From contig NZ_JAAIKC010000001.1 of assembly GCF_010820665.1 (NCBI RefSeq), positions 620,001-684,000 on the forward strand: a stretch of DNA of 64,000 bases. The letters run 5' to 3'. The notes under the pieces were generated by a model, which was given only the letters and a program-made list of their open reading frames with translations, made no database searches and was not told the origin of the DNA. Below, one piece after another: positions 8,302-16,389 of the stretch. Positions within the stretch are counted from its first letter, which is position 1. Every line of letters begins with the position of its first letter. The position numbers and the translations under genes are program-made. The stretch comes from Paenibacillus sp. SYP-B3998. Lineage in GTDB: Bacteria; Bacillota; Bacilli; Paenibacillales; NBRC-103111.

Positions 8302-9300
8302 CTATTGTTTGTTAGGTATTAGAAGAACTTTACCTGAGGTCATGTTAGAACAATAATGGTTGATGGCTGAAACCGCTTCATGGAGCGGAAAGGTTTGGTT
8401 AATTTCGGTTTGAATCGTAGTACCGATACACTTTTTCATAGAGGATTGCAGAGCGAGCAGCTCGAAAATGGATTGTGTTTTCACCCAGTCGGATGCCCAA
8501 AAACCTACAATGCTTTTACGGCGGAAAACAAGGTCTTCCGTTCGGATGGTTGTCGTGCTGCCTCCAAGGAGTCCATATTGATAAACCGTTGAACCATCAG
8601 GAAGGGCGGAGAGAACGAGGCCAGTCCAATCACCGCCGACAGCATCAAAGCCAATCGTAGCCCCAAGGTCGTGACATTTCTGCTTTAAATCTTGCTCAAA
8701 ATGAGCCGAATGACGGTTAATCACATGAGGATTTCCTAGATCCTTTAGAAGGCGTTCATGTTCTTCCTTTCGGACAACACTTATGATCGGCAGCCCATGT
8801 GCTTGCCCAAGCTTGACGAGTATTTTGCCAAGTGCGCTGGCCCCGGCAGTTTGTACGATAGCTTTGCTTTTATGCTGTTTGGCGATCTTGATCATGGCTA
8901 ACGCGCTTGCTGGATTCACGAAGAAGACAGCACCCTGCTCGTCCGACACAGAGTTTGGCAGGACCATGCACGTCATCGCACTTGCTTTGGTGTACGCTGC
9001 CCACGATCCGAAACTTTCCGACACGAAGGCGACGCGCTTTCCTTTCAACATCCGCGCAACAAGGCTGTTCCCTGTAGCGACAACCGTTCCACAACCCTCC
9101 ATCCCGCCAACACAAGGCAGATTCCGCTTAATCCCATAATGCCCGTCCATGAACAAGAGGTCAGCTGGATTAATCGAAGCGGCATGCACCTTGATGAGCA
9201 CTTCATGACTGTTAATTTCAGGAATCGGCGTTTGGCCGTACACAAGTCCTGAAGGTCCCAAATAATCGTTCAATAACACTGCATGCATCTGTTTTGTCAT
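8302..9300 (-). CDS. Zinc-independent medium-chain dehydrogenase (NADPH:quinone reductase-like)
   Basis: 332 residues with the MDR two-domain layout: a GroES-like N-terminus (HEVLIKVHAASINPADLLFMDGHYG) and a nucleotide-binding domain with AIVQTAGASALGKILVKLGQ, then FDAVGGDWTG. The zinc-ligand cysteines of alcohol dehydrogenases are absent, which places it with the quinone oxidoreductases that use NADPH to reduce quinones or enones. The nucleotide loop AGASALG differs from the common AAGGVG form. Electron acceptor unknown. It lies 26 bases downstream of the ParB gene on the same strand, so the two may share a transcript. Confidence 0.8.
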   Translation of the reverse strand: MTKQMHAVLLNDYLGPSGLVYGQTPIPEINSHEVLIKVHAASINPADLLFMDGHYGIKRNLPCVGGMEGCGTVVATGNSLVARMLKGKRVAFVSESFGSWAAYTKASAMTCMVLPNSVSDEQGAVFFVNPASALAMIKIAKQHKSKAIVQTAGASALGKILVKLGQAHGLPIISVVRKEEHERLLKDLGNPHVINRHSAHFEQDLKQKCHDLGATIGFDAVGGDWTGLVLSALPDGSTVYQYGLLGGSTTTIRTEDLVFRRKSIVGFWASDWVKTQSIFELLALQSSMKKCIGTTIQTEINQTFPLHEAVSAINHYCSNMTSGKVLLIPNKQ

Positions 9301-9326
9301 GCCCTACACCACCCTATGTTTGGAAT

Positions 9327-10340
9327 TTAATTGGATTCAACCTGCTGCTTGATCCTTCTCCAGTCCGCTAAATGCGTCTCCAGGTTTTCAATAAGCATGT
9401 CGATGCCGCTTAGAAAGCTTTCTTTATCGGAATTTTGAATGTTGATTGCTTCTGATGTTGAGGGACGGGCTGGAAGGGCGGCGATCAGCTGCTTTAATTG
9501 GGCCTCAATAGGATTCATTGTAGTTGTTGATGAGGCTACCGTGTTATGTCCATCTTTCTCAGCCGCATTGTTTGCATCAGCTTTTTTGCTTTTCTTTGGC
9601 GCCTTTGGTTCTGCCGACTTTGCTCGTTCTGCTTTGTTTTGCTCAAAGACAGACCAGGTTTGTAGCAGCTCATGTCCCGATTTGTATAATAACTTGCCTT
9701 TCGTACTGTCGGAAATATCTTTATCTTTAAATAAGCGAGCGATCTTTTTGACATCGCTCACGGGGAGTTCGTCTTTAGCAATAATGAGAGCGAGCGGATC
9801 GCGGTGTTCGATCGCTAAGTCTTTAATTGGCAGGAGTTGATCTTCCGTTAGCTTATCTTTCTTTATTTCTGTGCCGCCTACGATTAGTTTTCTTACGGAG
9901 TTTCCGAACTTTAGCAGATCACATTTATTTTTGATATAAGTCTCTGGTTTGCCGAGTTTACTCGATAGGTACTTGGTCGAGCTGCTGAATTTCGGATCGT
10001 TCAACAGCTTGTTGAAGGCTTCAGCTTCTTCGATGGGTGAGAAGCCTTCTCTCGTCAGATTTTCTGCGATTTGTTCGAGATAAATTTCCAATTCATTCGT
10101 AACCGTAGAGACGATACAAGGGATCGTCTGACGTTCGAGCGTTTTGCAAGCTTTGTACCGTCTATTTCCATATATAATTTTATAGCGCCCCTGTTCGGTA
10201 GTTCTTACTTTAATAGGGGATAAAAGCCCGAGTTCTTCGATGCTTTTCATTAATTCAATAAGGGAATCTTCATCAAACTGGTATCTGGGTTGATCCGTAT
10301 CTTCATCAATTAAATGTGTGGGAATTTCGATAATATCCAT
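9327..10340 (-). CDS. ParB/RepB/Spo0J family partition-like protein (orphan)
   Basis: Residues ~1-90 form the ParB N-domain (IPTHLIDEDTDQPRYQFDEDSLIELMKSIEELGLLSPIKV, then IYGNRRYKACKTL, the GxRR box). A helical DNA-binding middle follows (SSKLGKPETYIKNKCDLLKF), then a lysine/alanine-rich linker and a C-terminal helix that may dimerise. The longest frame begins at a TTG, but AGGAG lies inside that extension and is spaced 7 bases from the ATG used here. No parA lies nearby, and this is not the usual soj-spo0J/rnpA/gidB setting, so it is a stray paralogue. It could be a nucleoid-associated regulator rather than a segregation protein. Confidence 0.8.
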   Translation of the reverse strand: MDIIEIPTHLIDEDTDQPRYQFDEDSLIELMKSIEELGLLSPIKVRTTEQGRYKIIYGNRRYKACKTLERQTIPCIVSTVTNELEIYLEQIAENLTREGFSPIEEAEAFNKLLNDPKFSSSTKYLSSKLGKPETYIKNKCDLLKFGNSVRKLIVGGTEIKKDKLTEDQLLPIKDLAIEHRDPLALIIAKDELPVSDVKKIARLFKDKDISDSTKGKLLYKSGHELLQTWSVFEQNKAERAKSAEPKAPKKSKKADANNAAEKDGHNTVASSTTTMNPIEAQLKQLIAALPARPSTSEAINIQNSDKESFLSGIDMLIENLETHLADWRRIKQQVESN

Positions 10341-10652
10341 GTTCGTTCTCCTATCGTTCAATTAAGTCAGTCATTCAAGCGGTCAATGGGGACATACGTA
10401 TTATATACTACAGCAGTAGGCGTAGGAATATTTTCTTAATCTACAAATAATGAACAGACCAAAGGAAAACATAAAGCCCGACCTGAGCTGTGCAGGTGCC
10501 TTCGTAAAAAATGGCTATTATTCATAGTTTCCTTTCCATTTATACAATGATTTGTGGCATGATAGCAATATGTGCAAATCCATATAATGGAAGGTAGGCC
10601 GTGTGATAATGACAGGGCCCACCATAAGAAATGATGAAGGTGAGGTTCATTC
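10341..10652. other. Divergent intergenic region, nothing firmly recognised
   Basis: The upstream regions of the ParB gene (minus) and the amidase gene (plus) share these ~312 bases. The part before 10600 is AT-rich. I see no parS-like palindrome, riboswitch or tRNA. GAAGGTGAGGT close to the right end is the amidase ribosome binding site. Confidence 0.4.
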
Positions 10653-12140
10653 ATGAATAGGGAACTTGAAGATTGGCTTGTAGAAGCAGATATAAAGAGC
10701 ATGCAGACAGCTATGGAAGCGGGCTTGCTACGTTCAGAGGAGCTTGTTGTCGCTTATATAGCGCGAATTAGTAAGTATGATGTTAATCTTCATACCGTTT
10801 TGGAAATAAATCCAGATGCCGTTGATATTGCCAAGGCGTTGGATAAAGAAAGGGCAGAAAAGGGAAGTCGAGGCAGCCTGCATGGGATTCCGATCCTACT
10901 TAAGGACAATATAGACACGCACGATCGTATGCATACGAGTGCAGGGTCGATCGCGCTAGCAGATTCTACAGCTGCTGAAGATTCATTCGTCGCTGCGCAA
11001 CTCCGCTCCGCAGGTGCCGTTATACTCGGGAAAACAAACATGACGGAATGGGCCGGATTTATGTCAAGTACCATATGGGCGGGTTATAGTTCAAGAGGCG
11101 GATTAACGCTGAACCCTTACGATCCAGGCGAGCTATTCGTTGGCGGATCGAGCTCTGGCTCAGCGGCAGCCATTGCAGCTAATTTGGGTGCTGCAGCGAT
11201 TGGCACGGAAACGTCGGGATCAATCATTAGCCCCGCTAGTCAGAACAGCCTCGTCGGAATAAAGCCTACGGTCGGCTTAATTAGTCGATCCGGCATCATT
11301 CCTATTGCACATAGTCAAGACTCAGCTGGGCCAATTGCCAGAACGGTGACAGACGCGGCAATTGTGCTGGGTGCTCTGACAGGGAAGGATGCCCGGGATG
11401 TTGACACGTTATCTAGTTTAAATCGTTCGTATCGAGACTACGCGCAGTTCCTGGATGTGGATTACTTGCAACAAGCAAGGATTGGAATTCCCCGTTTTTA
11501 CTATGAGGACTTGGATGAAGATCGATTAGCTATCGTGGAAGCCGCCATCGTCGTGTTGAAAAATAAAGGCACTACGATCATCGATCCTGTGGAGCTTCCA
11601 TGTCAATCTACAGTCTGGGACTGGCATGTGTTGAAGTATGAATTTAAAAAGGATCTGAATGACTATTTAGTCCGATTACCTGCAAATATACAGGTACATT
11701 CCCTACAGGATGTTATTGCTTTTAATGAAAGAAACACAGAAAAAGCGTTGAAATACGGGCAGGATATCCTCATCGATTCGGATAAAACAAGCGGTACACT
11801 GACGGAGCAGGAATATTTGGACAGTAAATCAAAAAATGCGGAGATGTCGCGCAGGCAAGGCATCGATTTCGCACTAGAGAAGCACCGATTAGACGCGCTC
11901 TTATTTCTTGGCAATGAGGGAGGCTCGGATTTGGCTGCAAGAGCGGGTTATCCATTAATTACAGTCCCAGGAGGTTACGCGGTAAATGGGGTTATCGCTC
12001 CAGGAGGTTATCAGACGAAAGGACCGCAGGGCATCACTTTTGTCGGTACGGCCTATAGTGAACCGACGTTGATCAAGATCGCCTATGGCTTTGAGCAAGC
12101 CACCAAACATCGGAGAGCACCTCATTTGGACGCAAAATAG
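10653..12140 (+). CDS. Amidase signature family protein
   Basis: 495 residues with the complete amidase-signature core: Lys in GIPILLKDNIDT, the Gly/Ser-rich block FVGGSSSGSAAAIAANLGAAAIGTETSGSIISPASQNSLVGIKPTVGLISRSGIIPIAHSQDSAGPIARTV supplying the cis-Ser and nucleophile Ser of the Ser-cisSer-Lys triad. These enzymes hydrolyse amides; related GatA proteins work in tRNA amidation, but there is no gatB or gatC here, so a stand-alone amidase is likely. No signal peptide. The ATG follows GAAGGTGAGGTTCATTC. Substrate cannot be assigned. Confidence 0.85.
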   Translation: MNRELEDWLVEADIKSMQTAMEAGLLRSEELVVAYIARISKYDVNLHTVLEINPDAVDIAKALDKERAEKGSRGSLHGIPILLKDNIDTHDRMHTSAGSIALADSTAAEDSFVAAQLRSAGAVILGKTNMTEWAGFMSSTIWAGYSSRGGLTLNPYDPGELFVGGSSSGSAAAIAANLGAAAIGTETSGSIISPASQNSLVGIKPTVGLISRSGIIPIAHSQDSAGPIARTVTDAAIVLGALTGKDARDVDTLSSLNRSYRDYAQFLDVDYLQQARIGIPRFYYEDLDEDRLAIVEAAIVVLKNKGTTIIDPVELPCQSTVWDWHVLKYEFKKDLNDYLVRLPANIQVHSLQDVIAFNERNTEKALKYGQDILIDSDKTSGTLTEQEYLDSKSKNAEMSRRQGIDFALEKHRLDALLFLGNEGGSDLAARAGYPLITVPGGYAVNGVIAPGGYQTKGPQGITFVGTAYSEPTLIKIAYGFEQATKHRRAPHLDAK

Positions 12141-12250
12141 ATTCGCCATTATTTAACCGACGGTTGACAAGCTGCCTGAGTAAGCTTTAAGCTTTTGAAC
12201 AGGATATTCTGGTAATATTAGTATGATTTTTAAGGACGGTTTATAAAAAA

Positions 12251-13879
12251 ATGAGCAAAAAAACAGCATGGAAGCTATTTACTTATGTACCGTTTGTATT
12301 GATTTTTCTTGGTATTGGCACCATTCATACGTTGATGCTGGCTAATGAGAAAGCAAAGCCTTATCCAGCGTCTTATGGGCGAGCGACAGCGCTGCCTCAT
12401 TTAGCTGCGAATGGGAAGGCCGTTCAGCCAATCGGCGAAGGGGCTTTTGCTTATAGATCAGGTCAATCTCTTGTGTATGTGAGCGTAAATGAGGAGGGTC
12501 GTCAGGTTTCCCAAACGAGGCCATTGCCTGACAACGGATCCTTCAGATCCTACACGCTAACAAAAGAGGATGCCGTCTGGATTGGAGCGGATAAGAAACT
12601 ATTCGCCAGTGAATGGAAGGACGGCGCGTGGTCGCCAAAACAATTGCTTAGTGAAATAGGGGTTTCACACGTTCAAGCCGTGAATGGCGCTAACGGAAGC
12701 AGGCTGCTGCTCGCTTATAACGAGGATAACCTCTATGTTGGGGCCATCGAAGGGAAGAAAGCAATAAGCTGGTCAAAGCTTGATATTGCAGGCATTAGTC
12801 AGCTGCAAGGTGTAATAGAACAGGATGGCAGCTTAGGGATCGTGTATGCAGCTAATCAGGAAGGGAAAGTTGCAATTGGTTATGCCAAGCTAGAAGCGGA
12901 ATCCTTGCGACCTTTACAGCTGAATAAGCTGAAGGATGTTGAGCTGACGACGAGCAAATTGGATGATATGTCGATTATTCAAGAGGGAACTTCGCTTAAG
13001 GTCGCATATACCATCAGCTCGAACAAATCAGGAAAAAGCGCTTTGCATCTGCTTAGCTTTCCATCGAATCGTCCAGAAACCGCTCAGGATGAGCAGATAA
13101 ACCTTCCTGTCTCGAAAGGGGTAGACTCAGACACCGTTCTGCATCCAACCTTTAGCAAGACACCGTCCGGCGAGGGAGCGTTGATCGTTTCGTCAGTTTA
13201 CGAGAAGAATCGTCGGTTAACAAGCCAGGAAGTTTACAAGCTGGATCTGAAGGAAGGGAAGCTAAGCTCATCAGAGCGGCTTAGCCATTTCGATGGTTTT
13301 GCCGAGTACCCGATCTTGATTTCGGGTAAAGGGCATGGACTTGCAGTCTGGTTGGCTCCAGAAAACGCTGGATCGTTCCGCGTTTACTATGCGACGGATC
13401 AATTACCTTATCTAGAGAGAATGAATACCTTGACAGCCCAAGATTACCGTATAGCTGCTGAGACGCTGCCTCTCCTTTGGGGAATCGGACTGCTGACTGC
13501 GCTGTTAAGTTTGAAGTGGATCGTTTTACCTGGCCTTTATTTGCTAGTACTTAGCGCCTTCTGGCAGTATCTGTATGACTCGCACGCCAAGCTTAATTTT
13601 GGATTGTCGCTTGGTATGTATTTCGTGGTTAAAGTGTTACTAATCAACGATTACCGCAAGCCTCTAGCCTTGCAGGTCATGCCGGATTTTTTACAATCCA
13701 CCTGGGGCTATCTGCTGCTTTACCTGATTTTCGGTGTGCTTGCGTACGCATTTACAAGGATTTGGAGAAAAGGTTTGGATGAGCGCAATATTGGATTAGA
13801 GCTGCTCTATTTCGTATTGCTCGATGGTTTGATGACGAATTTGTGGTACTCGTATTTCATATCGCCAGCTTTTTTATGA
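12251..13879 (+). CDS. Membrane protein of unknown function with extracytoplasmic repeat-like domain
   Basis: I do not recognise a family. The 542 residues show one N-terminal membrane segment (about 12-30), a ~380-residue hydrophilic region rich in beta-strand-like repeats with aromatic residues (for example EDAVWIGADKKLFASEWKDGAWSPKQLL and NEDNLYVGAIEGKKAISWSKLDI, which resemble propeller blades), and four or five hydrophobic segments in the last 145 residues. This layout suggests a large outer-face domain tethered by a C-terminal membrane bundle. AAGGACGG lies 12 bases before the ATG. Its 3' end overlaps the convergent MocR gene by six bases. Confidence 0.6.
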   Translation: MSKKTAWKLFTYVPFVLIFLGIGTIHTLMLANEKAKPYPASYGRATALPHLAANGKAVQPIGEGAFAYRSGQSLVYVSVNEEGRQVSQTRPLPDNGSFRSYTLTKEDAVWIGADKKLFASEWKDGAWSPKQLLSEIGVSHVQAVNGANGSRLLLAYNEDNLYVGAIEGKKAISWSKLDIAGISQLQGVIEQDGSLGIVYAANQEGKVAIGYAKLEAESLRPLQLNKLKDVELTTSKLDDMSIIQEGTSLKVAYTISSNKSGKSALHLLSFPSNRPETAQDEQINLPVSKGVDSDTVLHPTFSKTPSGEGALIVSSVYEKNRRLTSQEVYKLDLKEGKLSSSERLSHFDGFAEYPILISGKGHGLAVWLAPENAGSFRVYYATDQLPYLERMNTLTAQDYRIAAETLPLLWGIGLLTALLSLKWIVLPGLYLLVLSAFWQYLYDSHAKLNFGLSLGMYFVVKVLLINDYRKPLALQVMPDFLQSTWGYLLLYLIFGVLAYAFTRIWRKGLDERNIGLELLYFVLLDGLMTNLWYSYFISPAFL

Positions 13880-15280
13880 AATGAGGTAGTTCCCCATAAC
13901 CATTTTCATTCGAAGAATACCCTCTTTGATCCTTTCGACTGTCAGTCCTCCATAACCAAGGACCACGCTGTTTGTATACGAACCTTTCGTTAAAGCGAAT
14001 TGTTCGACGGGATAGACGAGCAGATCGTGGTCTTTAAATTGCTGTACGAGCGTATCATCGAATGTGAGTCCTTCGAATCTGACAACCAGATGCATGCCTG
14101 CGGCGTGTCCTAATATTTCGACAGCCCCGAAATGCTCCGTCAAGCTTTTGATTAAAACTTCCCTTCGTTTCCGATACACTTTTCTCATCCGGCGGATATG
14201 CCGTTCAAGGTGCCCCTTTTCAATAAAACGAGCCATTATTAGCTGCTCTAGTGCAGAGGTATGGCGGTCTAGATACCACTTATTTTTTTGAAAGGTTGCT
14301 AATAGGGACGATGGGAGTACAATGTACCCGATTCGCAGGGAGGGAGATAGGATTTTACTGAATGTTCCTACATAAATGACCTTTTCAGGATCAAGACCCT
14401 GCATGGAATGAACAGGTACGCCATCATAGGTGAATTCGCTATCGTAGTCGTCCTCTACAATGTAACAATTCATGGCTCTCGCATACTCGATCAGTTGAAT
14501 TCTTCGTTGGATGGGTAAGGTGCCCCCCAGGGGAAACTGATGGGAGGGAGTCACAAAGACGAAGCTAGGCCTGTCGGAACGAGACAAACGATCAGGCAGA
14601 ATCCCCTTATCGTCGACCTGAATGGGGCGCACTTCTGCGCCTGCATAGGTGAATATAGCACGCATTTCACTTGCTGCAGGATCTTCTACAGCAATGTAAG
14701 ATTGCGTATCAGTAAGCAGTTTTGTGATCAAATATAGCGCCTGGGTAGCTCCGGAGGTAATGAGAATTTGATTGGGCTGGCAGCGAACACCTCTGACCTG
14801 TCTCAAATAGGAGGCTAGCGTGCTTCTAAGTGCCAAGGCGCCTTCAGGCTCAATATAGCCAAATAGATGATCAGGAGATTCGTAGCATGTTTCTTTGGCG
14901 AGTCGCCCCCACAGATGACGTGGGAAATAGTCCGTTGCTGGTCGGCTCGCATGGAAATCGATGAGGGAGCGGCTTGCTTTTATGGTGGAGAGAACTTCAG
15001 GGTCATTGGGATGCTCTGGGCTTGATCTTAGACGCAGTGAAGCGCCTTCGGCAACGAAGGTGCCTGAACGAGGGCGAACCTCCAAATATCCTTCCACCAG
15101 CAGTTGATCGTAGGCCTCCATAATAATATTTCGTGATACGCCACATTGAGATGCAAGCTCTCTGGAGGATGGTAATTTCATGCCTTCCACGAGCACCTTG
15201 CTCCAGATGGCCTCACGAAGTTGTTCGTATACTTGTGTAGTTAATGTTTGCTCCTTGGTTCGATCGACCGTTAACAGCAT
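13874..15280 (-). CDS. MocR-family transcription regulator (GntR wHTH plus aminotransferase-like domain)
   Basis: Residues ~1-75 are a GntR winged helix (QVYEQLREAIWSKVLVEGMKLPSSRELASQCGVSRNIIMEAYDQLLVEGYLEVRPRSGTFV). The remainder is a fold-type I aminotransferase domain with ITSGATQALYLI, VEDDYDSEF and the PLP Lys309 in VGTFSKILSPSLRIGY. MocR proteins sense PLP or PLP-amino-acid adducts and commonly regulate a divergent gene; here that is an Asp/Glu racemase-like gene 151 bases away. A role in amino-acid control of that gene is therefore likely (inference). Confidence 0.9.
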   Translation of the reverse strand: MLLTVDRTKEQTLTTQVYEQLREAIWSKVLVEGMKLPSSRELASQCGVSRNIIMEAYDQLLVEGYLEVRPRSGTFVAEGASLRLRSSPEHPNDPEVLSTIKASRSLIDFHASRPATDYFPRHLWGRLAKETCYESPDHLFGYIEPEGALALRSTLASYLRQVRGVRCQPNQILITSGATQALYLITKLLTDTQSYIAVEDPAASEMRAIFTYAGAEVRPIQVDDKGILPDRLSRSDRPSFVFVTPSHQFPLGGTLPIQRRIQLIEYARAMNCYIVEDDYDSEFTYDGVPVHSMQGLDPEKVIYVGTFSKILSPSLRIGYIVLPSSLLATFQKNKWYLDRHTSALEQLIMARFIEKGHLERHIRRMRKVYRKRREVLIKSLTEHFGAVEILGHAAGMHLVVRFEGLTFDDTLVQQFKDHDLLVYPVEQFALTKGSYTNSVVLGYGGLTVERIKEGILRMKMVMGNYLIS

Positions 15281-15431
15281 GGCACTCTTTCTCCAATCTT
15301 ACATCTGGTACTATGAGAATAATTAAATTGTGGATCTTTCATGACCAGTTAATGATGTATTATGATGATAACAGGAACGAAGAACATTGCCTAGTAGGCT
15401 TACTTGTCATCATGAAATGGAGCAGTGACCA
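15281..15431. promoter_or_regulatory. Divergent promoter region of the MocR and racemase genes
   Basis: AT-rich 151-base region. CTGGT (from ~15305) and ACCAG (~15348) occur as inverted half-sites about 35 bases apart, a possible regulator site. No -35/-10 pair is convincing. GGAG lies eight bases before the racemase ATG. Confidence 0.35.
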
Positions 15432-16139
15432 ATGAAAACAATCGGCTTAATCGGTGGACTTAGCTGGGAATCAACGACGGAGTACTACCGTCATATAAAT
15501 CGAATAATGAATGAACGTCTCGGCAGCTTACATTCGGCTAAATGCTTGCTCTATTCCTTGGATTTCGAAGAAATTGTTAAACTTCAGGAACGAGGAGATT
15601 GGGAGGAAGCGACTCGAATTATGGTTGAATCCGCCCGGATTTTAGAGAAAGGCGGAGCGGACGTAGTCGTCATCTGTACGAACACGATGCACAAAATGGC
15701 CGATGAGGTACAGGCAGCGATTCGAATTCCGCTGCTTCATATTGTCGATGTTACGGCTGAGCGAATCAAAAAACAGGGGCTTACGAAGGTTGGGGTCCTG
15801 GGTACACGCTATACGATGGAGCAAGCGTTTTATCGTGAGCGGCTGAATCGTCATGGCATTGAGGTTATCATACCGGAAAGCGATGAGCGAGATTTGATTC
15901 ACGGCGTGCTGCGGAATGAGCTTTTTAAAGGAAATTGTCTGCCTGAATCCAGAGCTAAATTCATTGCGATTATCGAACGCTTGCACGCACAAGGGGCAGA
16001 AGGGATTGTTTTGGGCTGCACCGAAATTCCTTTGCTTATTCAGCAGCAGGATACGAGGATCCCTCTCTTCGATACAACACGCATTCATGCGGAGGAAAGC
16101 GTCGAATTTGCAATAGCTTCGAATTATGTGATGAGTTAG
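15432..16139 (+). CDS. Aspartate/glutamate racemase family protein
   Basis: 235 residues, the size of RacX/YgeA-type enzymes. The two catalytic cysteines of the cofactor-independent racemase fold are present: Cys82 in VVVICTNTMHKMAD and Cys196 in EGIVLGCTEIPLL. The N-terminus MKTIGLIGGLSWESTTEYY is typical. The enzyme inverts an amino acid's alpha carbon through a two-base mechanism in the cytoplasm; YgeA/RacX act broadly on non-canonical D-amino acids, so substrate is left open. The divergent MocR gene suggests PLP- or amino-acid-linked control. A terminator-like hairpin follows. Confidence 0.88.
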   Translation: MKTIGLIGGLSWESTTEYYRHINRIMNERLGSLHSAKCLLYSLDFEEIVKLQERGDWEEATRIMVESARILEKGGADVVVICTNTMHKMADEVQAAIRIPLLHIVDVTAERIKKQGLTKVGVLGTRYTMEQAFYRERLNRHGIEVIIPESDERDLIHGVLRNELFKGNCLPESRAKFIAIIERLHAQGAEGIVLGCTEIPLLIQQQDTRIPLFDTTRIHAEESVEFAIASNYVMS

Positions 16140-16148
16140 ACCAATAGC

Positions 16149-16189
16149 AGAGCAACATGGGGCGTACCTATGGTTGCTTTGCTTTTTTA
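16149..16189 (+). terminator. Terminator after the racemase gene
   Basis: AGCAACAT and ATGGTTGCT pair with a one-base bulge, followed by TTGCTTTTTTAG. Confidence 0.6.
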
Positions 16190-16284
16190 GTTGGTTCAGG
16201 TTTTTTCTTGTTTTTTGACGATAAATATCTAACAAAATGACACCTCGGTATCTACAACGAATAAAAAAAGAAGAAATGCCACAT

Positions 16285-16325
16285 AAGTCCGCTTAGAAAA
16301 GCGTTCTTAGGCGGCTTTTTTTTTT
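16285..16325 (+). terminator. Second intrinsic terminator or 5' leader hairpin upstream of the glycosidase gene
   Basis: AAGTCCGC and GCGGCTT enclose CTTAGAA/TTCTTAG-like pairing and run directly into ten T residues. It lies 64 bases upstream of the glycosidase start. It may be a second racemase terminator or, if the promoter lies before it, an attenuator. Confidence 0.55.
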
Positions 16326-16389
16326 GTAAAATTTTTGTGTGGAATGATGGTTTGATGACTTCAAAAAAAGGCAGAGAAAAGGTGAAGCC

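Noticed and set aside
16285..16325. Riboswitch before the glycosidase gene
   Set aside because: The element is a simple hairpin with T-run; I see no conserved aptamer core.
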